Source: Flavobacterium daemonense
Lineage (GTDB): Bacteria > Bacteroidota > Bacteroidia > Flavobacteriales > Flavobacteriaceae
Reading direction: 5' to 3'
DNA length: 64,000 bases
NCBI RefSeq assembly: GCF_007341385.1
Contig: NZ_VJYD01000009.1
Coordinates: 124,001-188,000, forward strand
Shown here: piece after piece, positions 24,162 to 32,470 of the stretch
How the letters are laid out: each line of letters starts with the position of its first letter
Position numbering within the stretch: position 1 is the first letter of the stretch
Notes under the pieces: generated by a model
Databases searched by the model: none
What the model was told of the DNA's origin: nothing
What the model saw: only the letters and a program-made list of their open reading frames with translations
Translations under genes and position numbers: made by a program

Positions 24162-26174
24162 TTACCAAATCGTTATCCTATCCTTCTCTGGCAAATACAT
24201 TTTGTCTCCCGGTTTTACATTAAATGCATTGTAAAAAGGTGTTGTATTCATTAGCGTACCATTAACGCGCCAGTTTGGTGTAGAATGCGGGTTATTATTG
24301 ACCCATAAACGCAGAAATTCGTCTTTCATTTTTACTCTCCATATTTTAGCCAAAGAAATAAAGAAGCGCTGATCTGGCGTAAAACCATCGATTTTTTCGT
24401 TTCCTTTTCCTTGTTCAGTCATTTTAAAGGCGTCGTAAGCAACTGCTAAGCCTGCAATATCTGCTGTGTTTTCACCAACAGTCATTGCACCATTAATATG
24501 CAGATCTCCTAGAACAGTATAAGTGCTATATAAATTAATAACTTGTTGTATTCTTGACTTAAACTGTGCATAATCTTCTTTTGTCCACCAGTTTTTCAAG
24601 TTTCCATCTTTGTCATATTGCGCACCTTGATCATCAAAAGTATGGGTAATTTCGTGACCTATCACCATTCCGATACCGCCATAATTAAGTGCATCATCTG
24701 CATTGTTATCAAAATATGGAGGTTGCAAAATACCTGCAGGAAATACAATTTCATTTGCAGTTGGGTTGTTATACGCAGTAACTGTTGGAACTGTAGTATA
24801 CCATTCTGATTTATCGACAGGCTTGCCCAATTTCGCCAATTGAAATTGATACGCAGCTGTAGAAGCCGAAACCACATTCTCAAAATAGGCATTCCTAGCA
24901 ATATTTACATTGCTATAATCTCTCCATTTATCTGGATATCCTATTTTCTTGGTAATAGCAAACAACTTTTCTTTGGCTTTTTGTTTCGTAGCTGGACTCA
25001 TCCATTCCAGTTTGTCGATTCTTTTTCCGTATGCTTTTTGCAAATTATTCACGAGAACCAACATCCGTTTTTTAGCATCTTCCGAAAAATATTTCTTGAC
25101 GTACAATTCCCCTAGCGCTTCGCCCAAGTAATTATCAATGACATTCGCCATTTTTTCGCCACGTGTTTTTTGAACCGCTTGACCAGAAAGGACTTTAGTA
25201 TATTCAAATGAGGCATTTACAAAAGGTTTGCTTAAATCATCTGCATATCTTTCAAGAGAATTTGCCTTTAAGTAAATTTTCCAATCATTAACCGGAATAG
25301 TTTTTAAAAGCTTATTAAGAGCATCATAATAAGCGGGTTGGCCAACATTAATGAAATCGGTTTTGGCACCTAATTTATTTAGAAAAATCGTCCAATCTAT
25401 GTTTGTATGTTTTTTTACAAGATCTGCAACAGCGGTTTTATTGTAATTTGCTTGCACATCTCGAAGCTCCACTTTTGTTCTGTGCGAAGTGGCAAGTTGT
25501 TTGTCAATACCATAAACCAAATCTGCATTCTTTTTAGCCTCTTCGGCATTACTGCCTGTTTGCTGAAATAATGTTGAAAGGTATTTTTTGTATGCTGCTT
25601 GTATAGCAACAGTTGATGAATCTGTTTTGAAATAATAATCTCTATCTGGCAAACCGATCCCCGTTTGATAAAGTTGAGCAATATTCATACTGCTGTTTTT
25701 ATCATCTGGCGAAACTCCAAAAGCTATAATTGAAGAGTTGCCTACTTTTGTTTCGTTCACCACAAAGTCCATTAAAGATGGTAAGTCTTTAATTGCATCA
25801 ATTTTAGCAAGCAAAGGTTTGACAGGCGAATAACCGCGCTTGTCGATAGTTACAGTATCCATACCAGATGCATAGAAATCACCGACTTTTTGCGCTACAC
25901 TTCCTGTTGAATTTTCGCTTTTCGATATACTGTCCAATATACCCTGCAGGCGCATTCGTTGCGGATAATTCATAAACATATAAACACCAACTCCCGCTTG
26001 AGATGCTGGGATTGGTACTGAATCGTACCATTTGCCATTCACATATCTAAAAAAATCATTTCCGGGTTTTAATGTGGAATCTATTCCGGTGATCGCGGTA
26101 TTTTTTTTACCTTCATGTTTTGAGCACGCTGTTAAAGCTAAGAATGCGGTAAAGAGTAGTAATGATTTTTTCAT
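24162..26174 (-). CDS. M13-family (neprilysin/PepO-like) metallopeptidase lipoprotein
   Basis: 670 residues, normal for M13. Lipoprotein signal with lipobox LTAC (cysteine 17). The helical N-terminal domain (about 40-450) is followed by the catalytic domain with the zinc motif GHEITH (H507, E508, H511) and ENTADIAGL with the third zinc ligand about 60 residues later. NAYF and an APxYF-like stretch fit substrate binding. The enzyme probably degrades oligopeptides in the periplasm or at the outer surface. It stands alone, convergent with the end of the accessory island, and appears to be core chromosome. Confidence 0.93.
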   Translation of the reverse strand: MKKSLLLFTAFLALTACSKHEGKKNTAITGIDSTLKPGNDFFRYVNGKWYDSVPIPASQAGVGVYMFMNYPQRMRLQGILDSISKSENSTGSVAQKVGDFYASGMDTVTIDKRGYSPVKPLLAKIDAIKDLPSLMDFVVNETKVGNSSIIAFGVSPDDKNSSMNIAQLYQTGIGLPDRDYYFKTDSSTVAIQAAYKKYLSTLFQQTGSNAEEAKKNADLVYGIDKQLATSHRTKVELRDVQANYNKTAVADLVKKHTNIDWTIFLNKLGAKTDFINVGQPAYYDALNKLLKTIPVNDWKIYLKANSLERYADDLSKPFVNASFEYTKVLSGQAVQKTRGEKMANVIDNYLGEALGELYVKKYFSEDAKKRMLVLVNNLQKAYGKRIDKLEWMSPATKQKAKEKLFAITKKIGYPDKWRDYSNVNIARNAYFENVVSASTAAYQFQLAKLGKPVDKSEWYTTVPTVTAYNNPTANEIVFPAGILQPPYFDNNADDALNYGGIGMVIGHEITHTFDDQGAQYDKDGNLKNWWTKEDYAQFKSRIQQVINLYSTYTVLGDLHINGAMTVGENTADIAGLAVAYDAFKMTEQGKGNEKIDGFTPDQRFFISLAKIWRVKMKDEFLRLWVNNNPHSTPNWRVNGTLMNTTPFYNAFNVKPGDKMYLPEKDRITIW

Positions 26175-26572
26175 AATCTAGATAATTTCTATTAAAATGA
26201 ATTGAAAAACGTTGAAAGCAGAAATTTTAAAATGAATTCCTTGGCATCTAAAATTTTAGCAGAACAATATACAAAATCAGTTTTTAATTTTAAACTTTTT
26301 GTCAGCATTACTAGTTTAAAAAATCAGAATTATATGTCATTATTTATCGACTATGCAGCAATCTTTTTTAATGTTTTGGGTCATTTCAGAGAAAAAACAA
26401 AATTTCTATTCAGTTAAACGCATTTAAGAGCTCTTTTTTAAATACGATTCAAAAAATATCAAATTTCAAAATACTGAATTTCAGCATTTTCAAAATAATT
26501 GAAAAATTTTTCGCAAAAACGTTTTGTACATTCCAAAAATAGTTGCACTTTTGCACCCGCAATAACAAAGCA
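26175..26572. other. Intergenic region between M13 gene and tRNA-Glu
   Basis: 398 A+T-rich bases with no repeat or convincing frame. A GCACTTTTGC word just before the tRNA may be a weak promoter box. Confidence 0.4.
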
Positions 26573-26644
26573 GGTCCGTTCGTCTATCGGTTAGGACGCC
26601 AGGTTTTCATCCTGGTAAGGGGGGTTCGATTCCCCCACGGACTA
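26573..26644 (+). tRNA. tRNA-Glu (TTC)
   Basis: A 72-base cloverleaf: acceptor GGTCCGT / ACGGACT, anticodon stem CCAGG / CCTGG with loop TTTTCAT (anticodon 26606-26608), T arm GGGGG-TTCGATT-CCCCC, discriminator A, CCA not encoded. Confidence 0.96.
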
Positions 26645-26655
26645 CAAAACAAAAT

Positions 26656-26686
26656 AAAAGCTTCAGAGAAATCTGGAGCTTTTTTG
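26656..26686 (+). terminator. tRNA-Glu terminator
   Basis: AAAAGCTTCAGA / TCTGGAGCTTTT stem followed by T residues, the same family of terminators as at 24091, 28171 and 56752. Confidence 0.75.
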
Positions 26687-27053
26687 TTTTTACATCCTTT
26701 GGAAAATATTCGCAGATTTTATCCGTTTATAGTTCTACCGAAAATCAGAAGAAAAAAATCAGAAGTTTTATGACATTGATTGAAAAATTTCGTTAAACCC
26801 AATAATCCTTCAAATAGTAACAATAAAAAAACATATAAGTTCTTTTTTCTTCAAACAAAATGTCGGATTTTTGCAACACCAAATTAAAAGCCAAATCTAT
26901 AAACACTACAACAACCTACACCTTAAACTCATTCGATTTTTAAATGCTCCCTACAGCTAAAATCTAGAACAACTTTCGGTACTAATTATACAATCAAATC
27001 ATTATCGTACACAATTATTCAAAACTATATTACAACAACAACAATTAAATCCA
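26687..27053. other. Intergenic region upstream of the Ppx/GppA-like gene
   Basis: 367 bases, A+T rich, nothing recognised apart from probable promoter sequence for the next gene. Confidence 0.4.
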
Positions 27054-28148
27054 ATGATTAAAAAAAACAAACCCCAAATTTTATTTTTTATTCTTTTAAA
27101 TTTATTCTTTACTCTTAACGCATTTTCTCAAAAAAGCCTTTACGCTGGAATTGAAATTGGCCGAAGAGCAATCAAAGTATCTGTTATCGATGTAAACAAC
27201 ATCAGAAAAGCGGATTATAAAATTTTGTACTTCGCTACTGAAAGGCTTGATTTTGCGGCACACATCGCAGAGAAAGGTGAACTTCCACAAGAAGACATCA
27301 ACAAAATCAGCATTACAGTTGTTGATCAATTGAAAAAAATCAAAACTGACTTTAAACTTCTTGAAGAAAATATCTTTATTGTTGCCGCGCCTGTTTTTTC
27401 ATCGGCAAGAAATGTTGAAGTTTTGAGAAGCAAAATCACAACACTTACCAACAAAAAACTTGATATTTTGAATGTTGATGAAGAAGCTAAAACACTGGTT
27501 AAAGGCGCTATGCCTCCTGTTGATTATGCTAACGCTTTTTTACTTGATATTGGAGCTCAAACAACTAGAGGAGGTTATATTGACGAGCTAGAAAATGACA
27601 AACTTGCATTTATTCCTTTAGAACTTGATTTTGGTACAATGACACTTACTGATGCTGTAAAAAAGACGGTGGTGAATCCAAATCAAGCTAACGATATGTC
27701 AACATATCAAGAAAAGTCTTTTGACTTTAACCCTATTTTGCGCAAGAAAGTAAAAGCAATGCTTGACGCGAATCCGCTTTTATTGAAAAAAGACAAAATG
27801 TATTTATCCGGAGGTGCTGTATGGGCTTTTGCAACGCTTTATTATGATGAAAATGTAAAAGATCACTACATTCCTTTAACCTTGGAAGATGTAATCAATT
27901 ATGACGCAATTTTGAAAAACAACTTTGTCAAGTTTAGCAATATGGCAAAAACTAACAAAGAAGCTGCAAGGGTTTTAAGCACTTATGATCAACAATATCT
28001 TATTTCGGCAAATAACATTTTAGTGACTTGCCTTGAAAGTATTCCGAATTTACAATCAAAGAAAATATACTTTGTAAAAGAAGGACAAGTAATCTGGTTG
28101 ATCTCTTATATCGCAGATCGTTCTAAAAAAGTAAATACTAATTTTTAA
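27054..28148 (+). CDS. Secreted Ppx/GppA-like (actin-fold) protein
   Basis: 364 residues. A signal peptide (about 8-26, ending AFSQ) precedes a domain that reads like the Ppx/GppA branch of the actin-like ATPase fold: YAGIEIGRRAIKVSVIDV (phosphate-1 loop, 30-47), AFLLDIGAQTTRGGYI near 163 (phosphate-2 loop) and MYLSGGAVWAF near 250 (adenosine-type motif). Cytoplasmic relatives hydrolyse polyphosphate or pppGpp. A periplasmic or surface location is unusual, because ATP, polyphosphate and pppGpp are cytoplasmic. Substrate unknown. Stands alone, with a terminator right after it. Confidence 0.65.
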   Translation: MIKKNKPQILFFILLNLFFTLNAFSQKSLYAGIEIGRRAIKVSVIDVNNIRKADYKILYFATERLDFAAHIAEKGELPQEDINKISITVVDQLKKIKTDFKLLEENIFIVAAPVFSSARNVEVLRSKITTLTNKKLDILNVDEEAKTLVKGAMPPVDYANAFLLDIGAQTTRGGYIDELENDKLAFIPLELDFGTMTLTDAVKKTVVNPNQANDMSTYQEKSFDFNPILRKKVKAMLDANPLLLKKDKMYLSGGAVWAFATLYYDENVKDHYIPLTLEDVINYDAILKNNFVKFSNMAKTNKEAARVLSTYDQQYLISANNILVTCLESIPNLQSKKIYFVKEGQVIWLISYIADRSKKVNTNF

Positions 28149-28170
28149 GTATTCGCTTTAGAAAAGAAAC

Positions 28171-28205
28171 AAAAAAAGCTTCAGATCTCTCTGAAGCTTT
28201 TTTTT
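28171..28205. terminator. Bidirectional terminator between convergent genes
   Basis: AAAAAGCTTCAGA / TCTGAAGCTTTTT stem between the Ppx-like gene and nagA, with A- and T-runs on both sides. Confidence 0.8.
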
Positions 28206-28222
28206 GTTTGATATCGTTTATT

Positions 28223-29341
28223 TTAAATAAAATTCAGTGTTTCAATTTCAGATAAATCAACATCGAATTTCACAAAACTTGCCGGAAATCCCGGCTTTAT
28301 TTTTCCTAATTGCTTTTCTAAACCAATTGCTTTTGCTACTCTAGAAGTTGCCATTTTTATTGCCTCATCTGTCGAAGCGTTCAAATATTTATAAGCATTT
28401 TGCACTGCTTCCTGCATCGAAATTGATGCGCCAGCTAAATTGCCTTCGTTGTTTCTGTAAAAGCCATCTTCCAAATGAGCATCAAAATCTTCCCATTTAA
28501 AGCTTTCCACTTTTCGTCCTAAAAAGGCAGCATCAGAAATTAAAAATAATTTTTCTTGTTTCAATTTGTACGTCACTTTTGCGGCCGCATAATCGCAATG
28601 CGCTCCGTCTAAAATAACTGGCGCATACACATTTTCATTTTCAAAAACCGCACCAACTAAACCGGGTTCACGATGCCCAAATTGCGTCATTGCATTAAAC
28701 AAATGCGTGACTAAATTTATTCCTTTTGAAAAATAATATTGTGCTTCTTTATGTGTCATTGTCGAATGACCTGCCGATATAACAATCCCACTTTCCAATA
28801 ACATATTTAATTGGTCGTCTGTAAAACACTCGGGTGCAATTGTAATAACTTTTATCACATCTTTCCCGAGTCTGATAATTTCTTCAAGCTCCGAATTTGT
28901 AGGCTTTCGAACCTGACTTATACTATGTGCGCCACGCTTTAGAGGATTCAAAAAAGGTCCTTCTAAATGCATTCCGATTACGCCATTATTATATTTTTTT
29001 CTGTAATTGCGAACCGCTTCAATTCCTTGCAGAATGGTTTCGTGAGAAGACGATATCAAACAAGGAAGCACGTGAGTTGTACCATATTTAAGGCTAGAAT
29101 TGTAGATGTCATCAATAGCTTCTTCGGTTGGAGTTTGGCTAAAATAGAATTTTTCGCCACCATTTATTTGAATATCTATAAAACCTGCTGCAATGTGCTT
29201 TCCTTTTAAATCGATTTTCTCAACATCATTCGGAATTTCATTTTGTATTGAAACAATCTTTCCGTTCTCAATAATAATAGCATCATCAGTAATTATTTCA
29301 TCACCGGTATGTATAATGCCATTGATAATTGCTTGTTTCAT
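28223..29341 (-). CDS. nagA: N-acetylglucosamine-6-phosphate deacetylase
   Basis: 372 residues, the usual NagA length. Amidohydrolase features: HLEGPFLNPLKRGAHS near 126, SAGHSTMTHKEA near 191 and HLFNAMTQFGHREPG near 212 for metal and substrate binding, then LISDAAFLG with the catalytic aspartate. It removes acetate from GlcNAc-6-P in the cytoplasm to give GlcN-6-P. In this locus it would take the product of MurQ, which is encoded 17 kb to the right. Last gene of the leftward half of the amino-sugar locus. Confidence 0.95.
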   Translation of the reverse strand: MKQAIINGIIHTGDEIITDDAIIIENGKIVSIQNEIPNDVEKIDLKGKHIAAGFIDIQINGGEKFYFSQTPTEEAIDDIYNSSLKYGTTHVLPCLISSSHETILQGIEAVRNYRKKYNNGVIGMHLEGPFLNPLKRGAHSISQVRKPTNSELEEIIRLGKDVIKVITIAPECFTDDQLNMLLESGIVISAGHSTMTHKEAQYYFSKGINLVTHLFNAMTQFGHREPGLVGAVFENENVYAPVILDGAHCDYAAAKVTYKLKQEKLFLISDAAFLGRKVESFKWEDFDAHLEDGFYRNNEGNLAGASISMQEAVQNAYKYLNASTDEAIKMATSRVAKAIGLEKQLGKIKPGFPASFVKFDVDLSEIETLNFI

Positions 29342-29370
29342 TTTTTATGTTTTTTAATATTTATTTTTCC

Positions 29371-29463
29371 GCCACTAATTCACGAATTAATTTGAAAATC
29401 TGTACGTGAAAAACAGTTTTGAATTACACTAATTTATTTTGAAGTAATTCGTGAATTTATGGC
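29371..29463. repeat. Intergenic inverted repeat (GCCAC..TTCACGAATTA family)
   Basis: Arms 29371-29389 and 29445-29463 are complementary at 17 of 19 positions. A related, interrupted element lies at 52813-52920. It occupies the 127-base gap between nagA and the serine hydrolase gene. Confidence 0.6.
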
Positions 29464-29468
29464 TAACT

Positions 29469-30770
29469 CTAATTATTAATTTGTTTCCAAATTTTAGCAC
29501 TAAAATCATCCTTGTACATCAATCTGTTTGTTCTTGTTGGGTTTACGCGATTGGTCAGGATAATCAGAAACCTATTATTGTCTGGATTCATGAAGAAAAA
29601 TGTTCCGGTAAAACCTGTATGACCAAAATCATTTGCTTTAAAAAACTCGTCTGGTTTTCGCTTATCAAAACCAAGTCCGCGGTAAATCCCTTCTTTGGCG
29701 AGCGGTGAATCTCTGAATTCTTTTATCACATTTGCCTTCAGAATTTGTTTGCCGTTGTATTTTCCATTATTCAACAGCATTTGGCAGATCACTGAGATCG
29801 ATTGTGCATTTGCAAACAAACCTGCGTTGCCTGAAACTCCACCAAAAATCGCCGCCGCTTCATCATGAACATATCCTTTAATAGTATCTTTTCTGAAGAA
29901 ATTATCCAATTCTGTTGGCATTACATTTTCGTTTGAAGTCCATTTTAAAGGATTATAGCCAATTTTTGAGATTCCTAATTCTGAATAAATTTCTTTCGCT
30001 AATTGATCTAATTTTGAACCTGTTTTGGCTTCGATCATTTGTTTTACCAAAATCAAATTCAGGTCGCTGTAAACATATTTTCCTCGCACATTGGTATTTG
30101 CAACCGAAATTTGCTTGTAAACCGAATTATAGAATTCTTGATTCAACCACATATTTTTATAAACTTGAACCCAATTTTCTTTCGGCGTAAAAGAAAGATA
30201 ATTAGCATCATAAACGATATTCTTGCTCACATACATTGTATCAAACAAATCAGGATAAACAGCTGACTTGTCTTTACTTAACAAAGGTGATCCATCTGGT
30301 GTTGAAAGCAGATCTTGATAAAAAGTAATACTGGCTTTTAATCCTGAAGTATGCGTTAATAATTCAAAAAGGGTTAAATCGGCAATTGGTGTATTTTTGT
30401 ATATCGGCACAACATCCCCTACTTTATCTTTCAAATTCATTTTGCCTTCGCCAACCAGACGCATCGTCACTAACGTTGCCCCCAAAACTTTAGACATTGA
30501 GGCTAGATCAAAAACATCATCTGATTTTACAGCCTGTTTTTTTGAATAATCGTGAAAACCATAGTTTTTCGAAATTACAACAGCATCTTTATTTCCAACT
30601 ATAATTTGAGCTCCCGGAAAAAATCCTTTTTCAAGCGCGTTTGTCATCATCGAATCGATATATACTTCGCTTTTCTCAACTGCATTTACCGGCTTCGAAT
30701 TTAAATTTTGCGCTTGTACTGAACTAAAAGAAATCAGAAAAACAGCAATCAGCAATAAACTTCTTTTCAT
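29469..30770 (-). CDS. Serine beta-lactamase-fold hydrolase, AmiE-like
   Basis: 433 residues with a signal peptide (1-20). The beta-lactamase-fold signatures are SMSK (SxxK, S91 and K94), YSD in YVYSDLNLI and HTGFTG. It is closely similar to the C-terminal half of the NagZ fusion protein at 48443 (shared NFFRKDTIKGYVHDEAAA-like stretch, RGLGFDKR, FGHTGFTG). In Bacillus subtilis a protein of this fold (AmiE) in the murNAc operon removes stem peptides from MurNAc. The same job is likely here, in the periplasm. Its ATG shares one base with the stop of the GHL10 gene (TAATG), so the two are translationally coupled. Confidence 0.85.
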   Translation of the reverse strand: MKRSLLLIAVFLISFSSVQAQNLNSKPVNAVEKSEVYIDSMMTNALEKGFFPGAQIIVGNKDAVVISKNYGFHDYSKKQAVKSDDVFDLASMSKVLGATLVTMRLVGEGKMNLKDKVGDVVPIYKNTPIADLTLFELLTHTSGLKASITFYQDLLSTPDGSPLLSKDKSAVYPDLFDTMYVSKNIVYDANYLSFTPKENWVQVYKNMWLNQEFYNSVYKQISVANTNVRGKYVYSDLNLILVKQMIEAKTGSKLDQLAKEIYSELGISKIGYNPLKWTSNENVMPTELDNFFRKDTIKGYVHDEAAAIFGGVSGNAGLFANAQSISVICQMLLNNGKYNGKQILKANVIKEFRDSPLAKEGIYRGLGFDKRKPDEFFKANDFGHTGFTGTFFFMNPDNNRFLIILTNRVNPTRTNRLMYKDDFSAKIWKQINN

Positions 30771-32257
30771 TATTTTATTTTTTTTATAAATTCTATTGGC
30801 GCACTTTCCGTTTGAGTCTGACTCAAAGCAGAAATTGCGTAGATATAATTCTCCAAATCAGCATTTTGAACTTCTAATTTTGTGGATGTTGTTACGTAAT
30901 AAATATTTGCAGGATTAGAAAAATCGGTAATTTTTCCTTTTGGGAATTTATAAATTACATACTTCTTGTCCTTCAAACCTGCCTTCCAAGTTAAAATCGC
31001 TGAACTTCCTTTTTTAACAGCTACAGCACTTGTTGGCGGCTCTGGTTTTATTCTTGTAATTCGGTTTGCTTCAGGCGTTAAGGCAATATATTTATACGGC
31101 TTTTGAATGAGAGCATTTCGCAACGTGTCTCCTTTTTTAAAGAATGTGTTTGCTGTAAAATGCATGGAACCATCAATTTGAGGTATTTTCCGAATCATTT
31201 CTATCTGTTTTACGATTTGATCCGGACTCTTCCACTCTGGTTCTTTGGCATTATTCGAAATTTTATAATCACCATGTCCGATATAAACATTTGCTCCAAA
31301 TTTGTGCGATGCCCACCATTTTGCCAAAACCTCAAAATTGGCTTTGTCAAAACCAATGTGCCAATACAATTGTGGCGTTACATAATCGATCCAGTTTTCT
31401 TTTTGCCATTTTATAATATTCGCATACAAATCGTCATAATTGGTCGCTCCTGCCTTAGTATTTGATCCATCAGAATCTTTAGCAATATTGCGCCAAACGC
31501 CAAAAGGTGAAATTCCGAATTCAACTTCCGGCTTATTGGCAATTATGGTATCTCGAATTTGTTTGATAATCAAATCGACATTGTCTCTTCGCCAATCGTC
31601 TTTATCTTTAAACTGGCGCGGTTCTTTTGCAAAAGCTTTTTCATCTGGAAATTCTTGTCCTGCAATTTTATAAGGATAAAAATAATCGTCCATGTGAACG
31701 GCCTGAATATCATAATTTCGAACAATTTCGCCCACTACAGACGAAACAAAATCTCTCGTTTCTTTATAACCCGGATTAAAATACCTTGATTTTCCGTATG
31801 TTAAAAATAATTCTGGCTTCTTAAAAAATAAGTGTGATTTAGTCAATACATCTTTTAAAGTATCTTTTTGCACACGATACGGATTCAGCCAAACATGCAC
31901 ATTCATCCCTCTTTTTCCGGCTTCATCAATCATCATTTGCAACGGATCAAATCCCGGAGCAACGCCTTGAATTCCTGTTATCCAATGCGATGAAGGTTCT
32001 TTTGTTGATTTGTAATACGCATCGGCAGTTGGGCGAATTTGAAAAATTACGGTATTCAAATTATTCGATCGTAAATTATCCAAAATAGAAATCATTTCGG
32101 CTTTCATTTCCTTGTCTGATAATCCCGGTTTTGATGGCCAATCGATATTGTCAACGGTCGATATCCAAGCCGCACGCATTTCTCTTTTTGGCGATTCCTG
32201 ACTGAAAAGTTTCATCTGAAACAGCAGTACTAGGATTATGATTTTTAGACTTTTCAT
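30770..32257 (-). CDS. GHL10-family glycosidase (DUF187, DigH/YngK-like)
   Basis: 495 residues with a signal peptide (about 1-19). The GHL10 domain (about 25-385) begins with EMRAAWISTVDNIDWPSK and includes FQIRPTADAYY, HVWLNPYRV, MDDYFYPY and FGISPFGVWRN, with acidic residues placed as in glycoside hydrolases. A fibronectin-type-III-like domain (about 405-490) ends the protein. Escherichia coli DigH, a relative, cleaves glycan strands stripped of stem peptides. The same activity on denuded peptidoglycan fits the coupled AmiE-like gene downstream and the wider locus. Substrate inferred. Confidence 0.85.
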   Translation of the reverse strand: MKSLKIIILVLLFQMKLFSQESPKREMRAAWISTVDNIDWPSKPGLSDKEMKAEMISILDNLRSNNLNTVIFQIRPTADAYYKSTKEPSSHWITGIQGVAPGFDPLQMMIDEAGKRGMNVHVWLNPYRVQKDTLKDVLTKSHLFFKKPELFLTYGKSRYFNPGYKETRDFVSSVVGEIVRNYDIQAVHMDDYFYPYKIAGQEFPDEKAFAKEPRQFKDKDDWRRDNVDLIIKQIRDTIIANKPEVEFGISPFGVWRNIAKDSDGSNTKAGATNYDDLYANIIKWQKENWIDYVTPQLYWHIGFDKANFEVLAKWWASHKFGANVYIGHGDYKISNNAKEPEWKSPDQIVKQIEMIRKIPQIDGSMHFTANTFFKKGDTLRNALIQKPYKYIALTPEANRITRIKPEPPTSAVAVKKGSSAILTWKAGLKDKKYVIYKFPKGKITDFSNPANIYYVTTSTKLEVQNADLENYIYAISALSQTQTESAPIEFIKKIK

Positions 32258-32306
32258 GTAATTGTATTTTTGATTAGCTAATTGTTGTTGAATAATTTAA
32301 CCGCAA

Positions 32307-32324
32307 TCCCGATAGCTATCGGGA
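32307..32324. repeat. Perfect 18-base palindrome
   Basis: TCCCGATAGCTATCGGGA, a relative of the TCCCGAGGCTTCGGGA words elsewhere in the window. Confidence 0.6.
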
Positions 32325-32363
32325 GCTAAGATTTACGCAAGGTTCGCCAAATTTTCTTTTTAA

Positions 32364-32437
32364 TCTCGCAAAGACGCGAAGCCGCAAAGCATTATTAAAA
32401 GCTTAAAAAAACTTTGCGACTTCGCGACTTTGCGAGA
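32364..32437. repeat. Long inverted repeat of Flavobacterium intergenic type
   Basis: Arms 32364-32389 and 32412-32437 (TCTCGCAAAGACGCGAAG followed by CCGCAAAG) are complementary at 24 of 26 positions with a 22-base loop. Lies between two leftward genes and could attenuate or stabilise their transcript. Confidence 0.65.
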
Positions 32438-32470
32438 AAATCTGTCTGCTAGAGAAAAAAATCTTAAAAA

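Noticed and set aside
23848..24234. Open reading frame of 128 codons after the DUF4468 gene
   Set aside because: It runs through the REPIN-like inverted repeat, the third tRNA-like repeat and a terminator, and its translation has no coherent composition.
26202..26417. Small open frame upstream of tRNA-Glu
   Set aside because: It begins right at the M13 gene promoter region with a non-ATG start and low-complexity translation; no support for a gene.
29451..29708. Plus-strand frame opposite the end of the AmiE-like gene
   Set aside because: It is antisense to a clearly conserved coding region and has no promoter or family match; the same holds for other antisense frames across the large genes.
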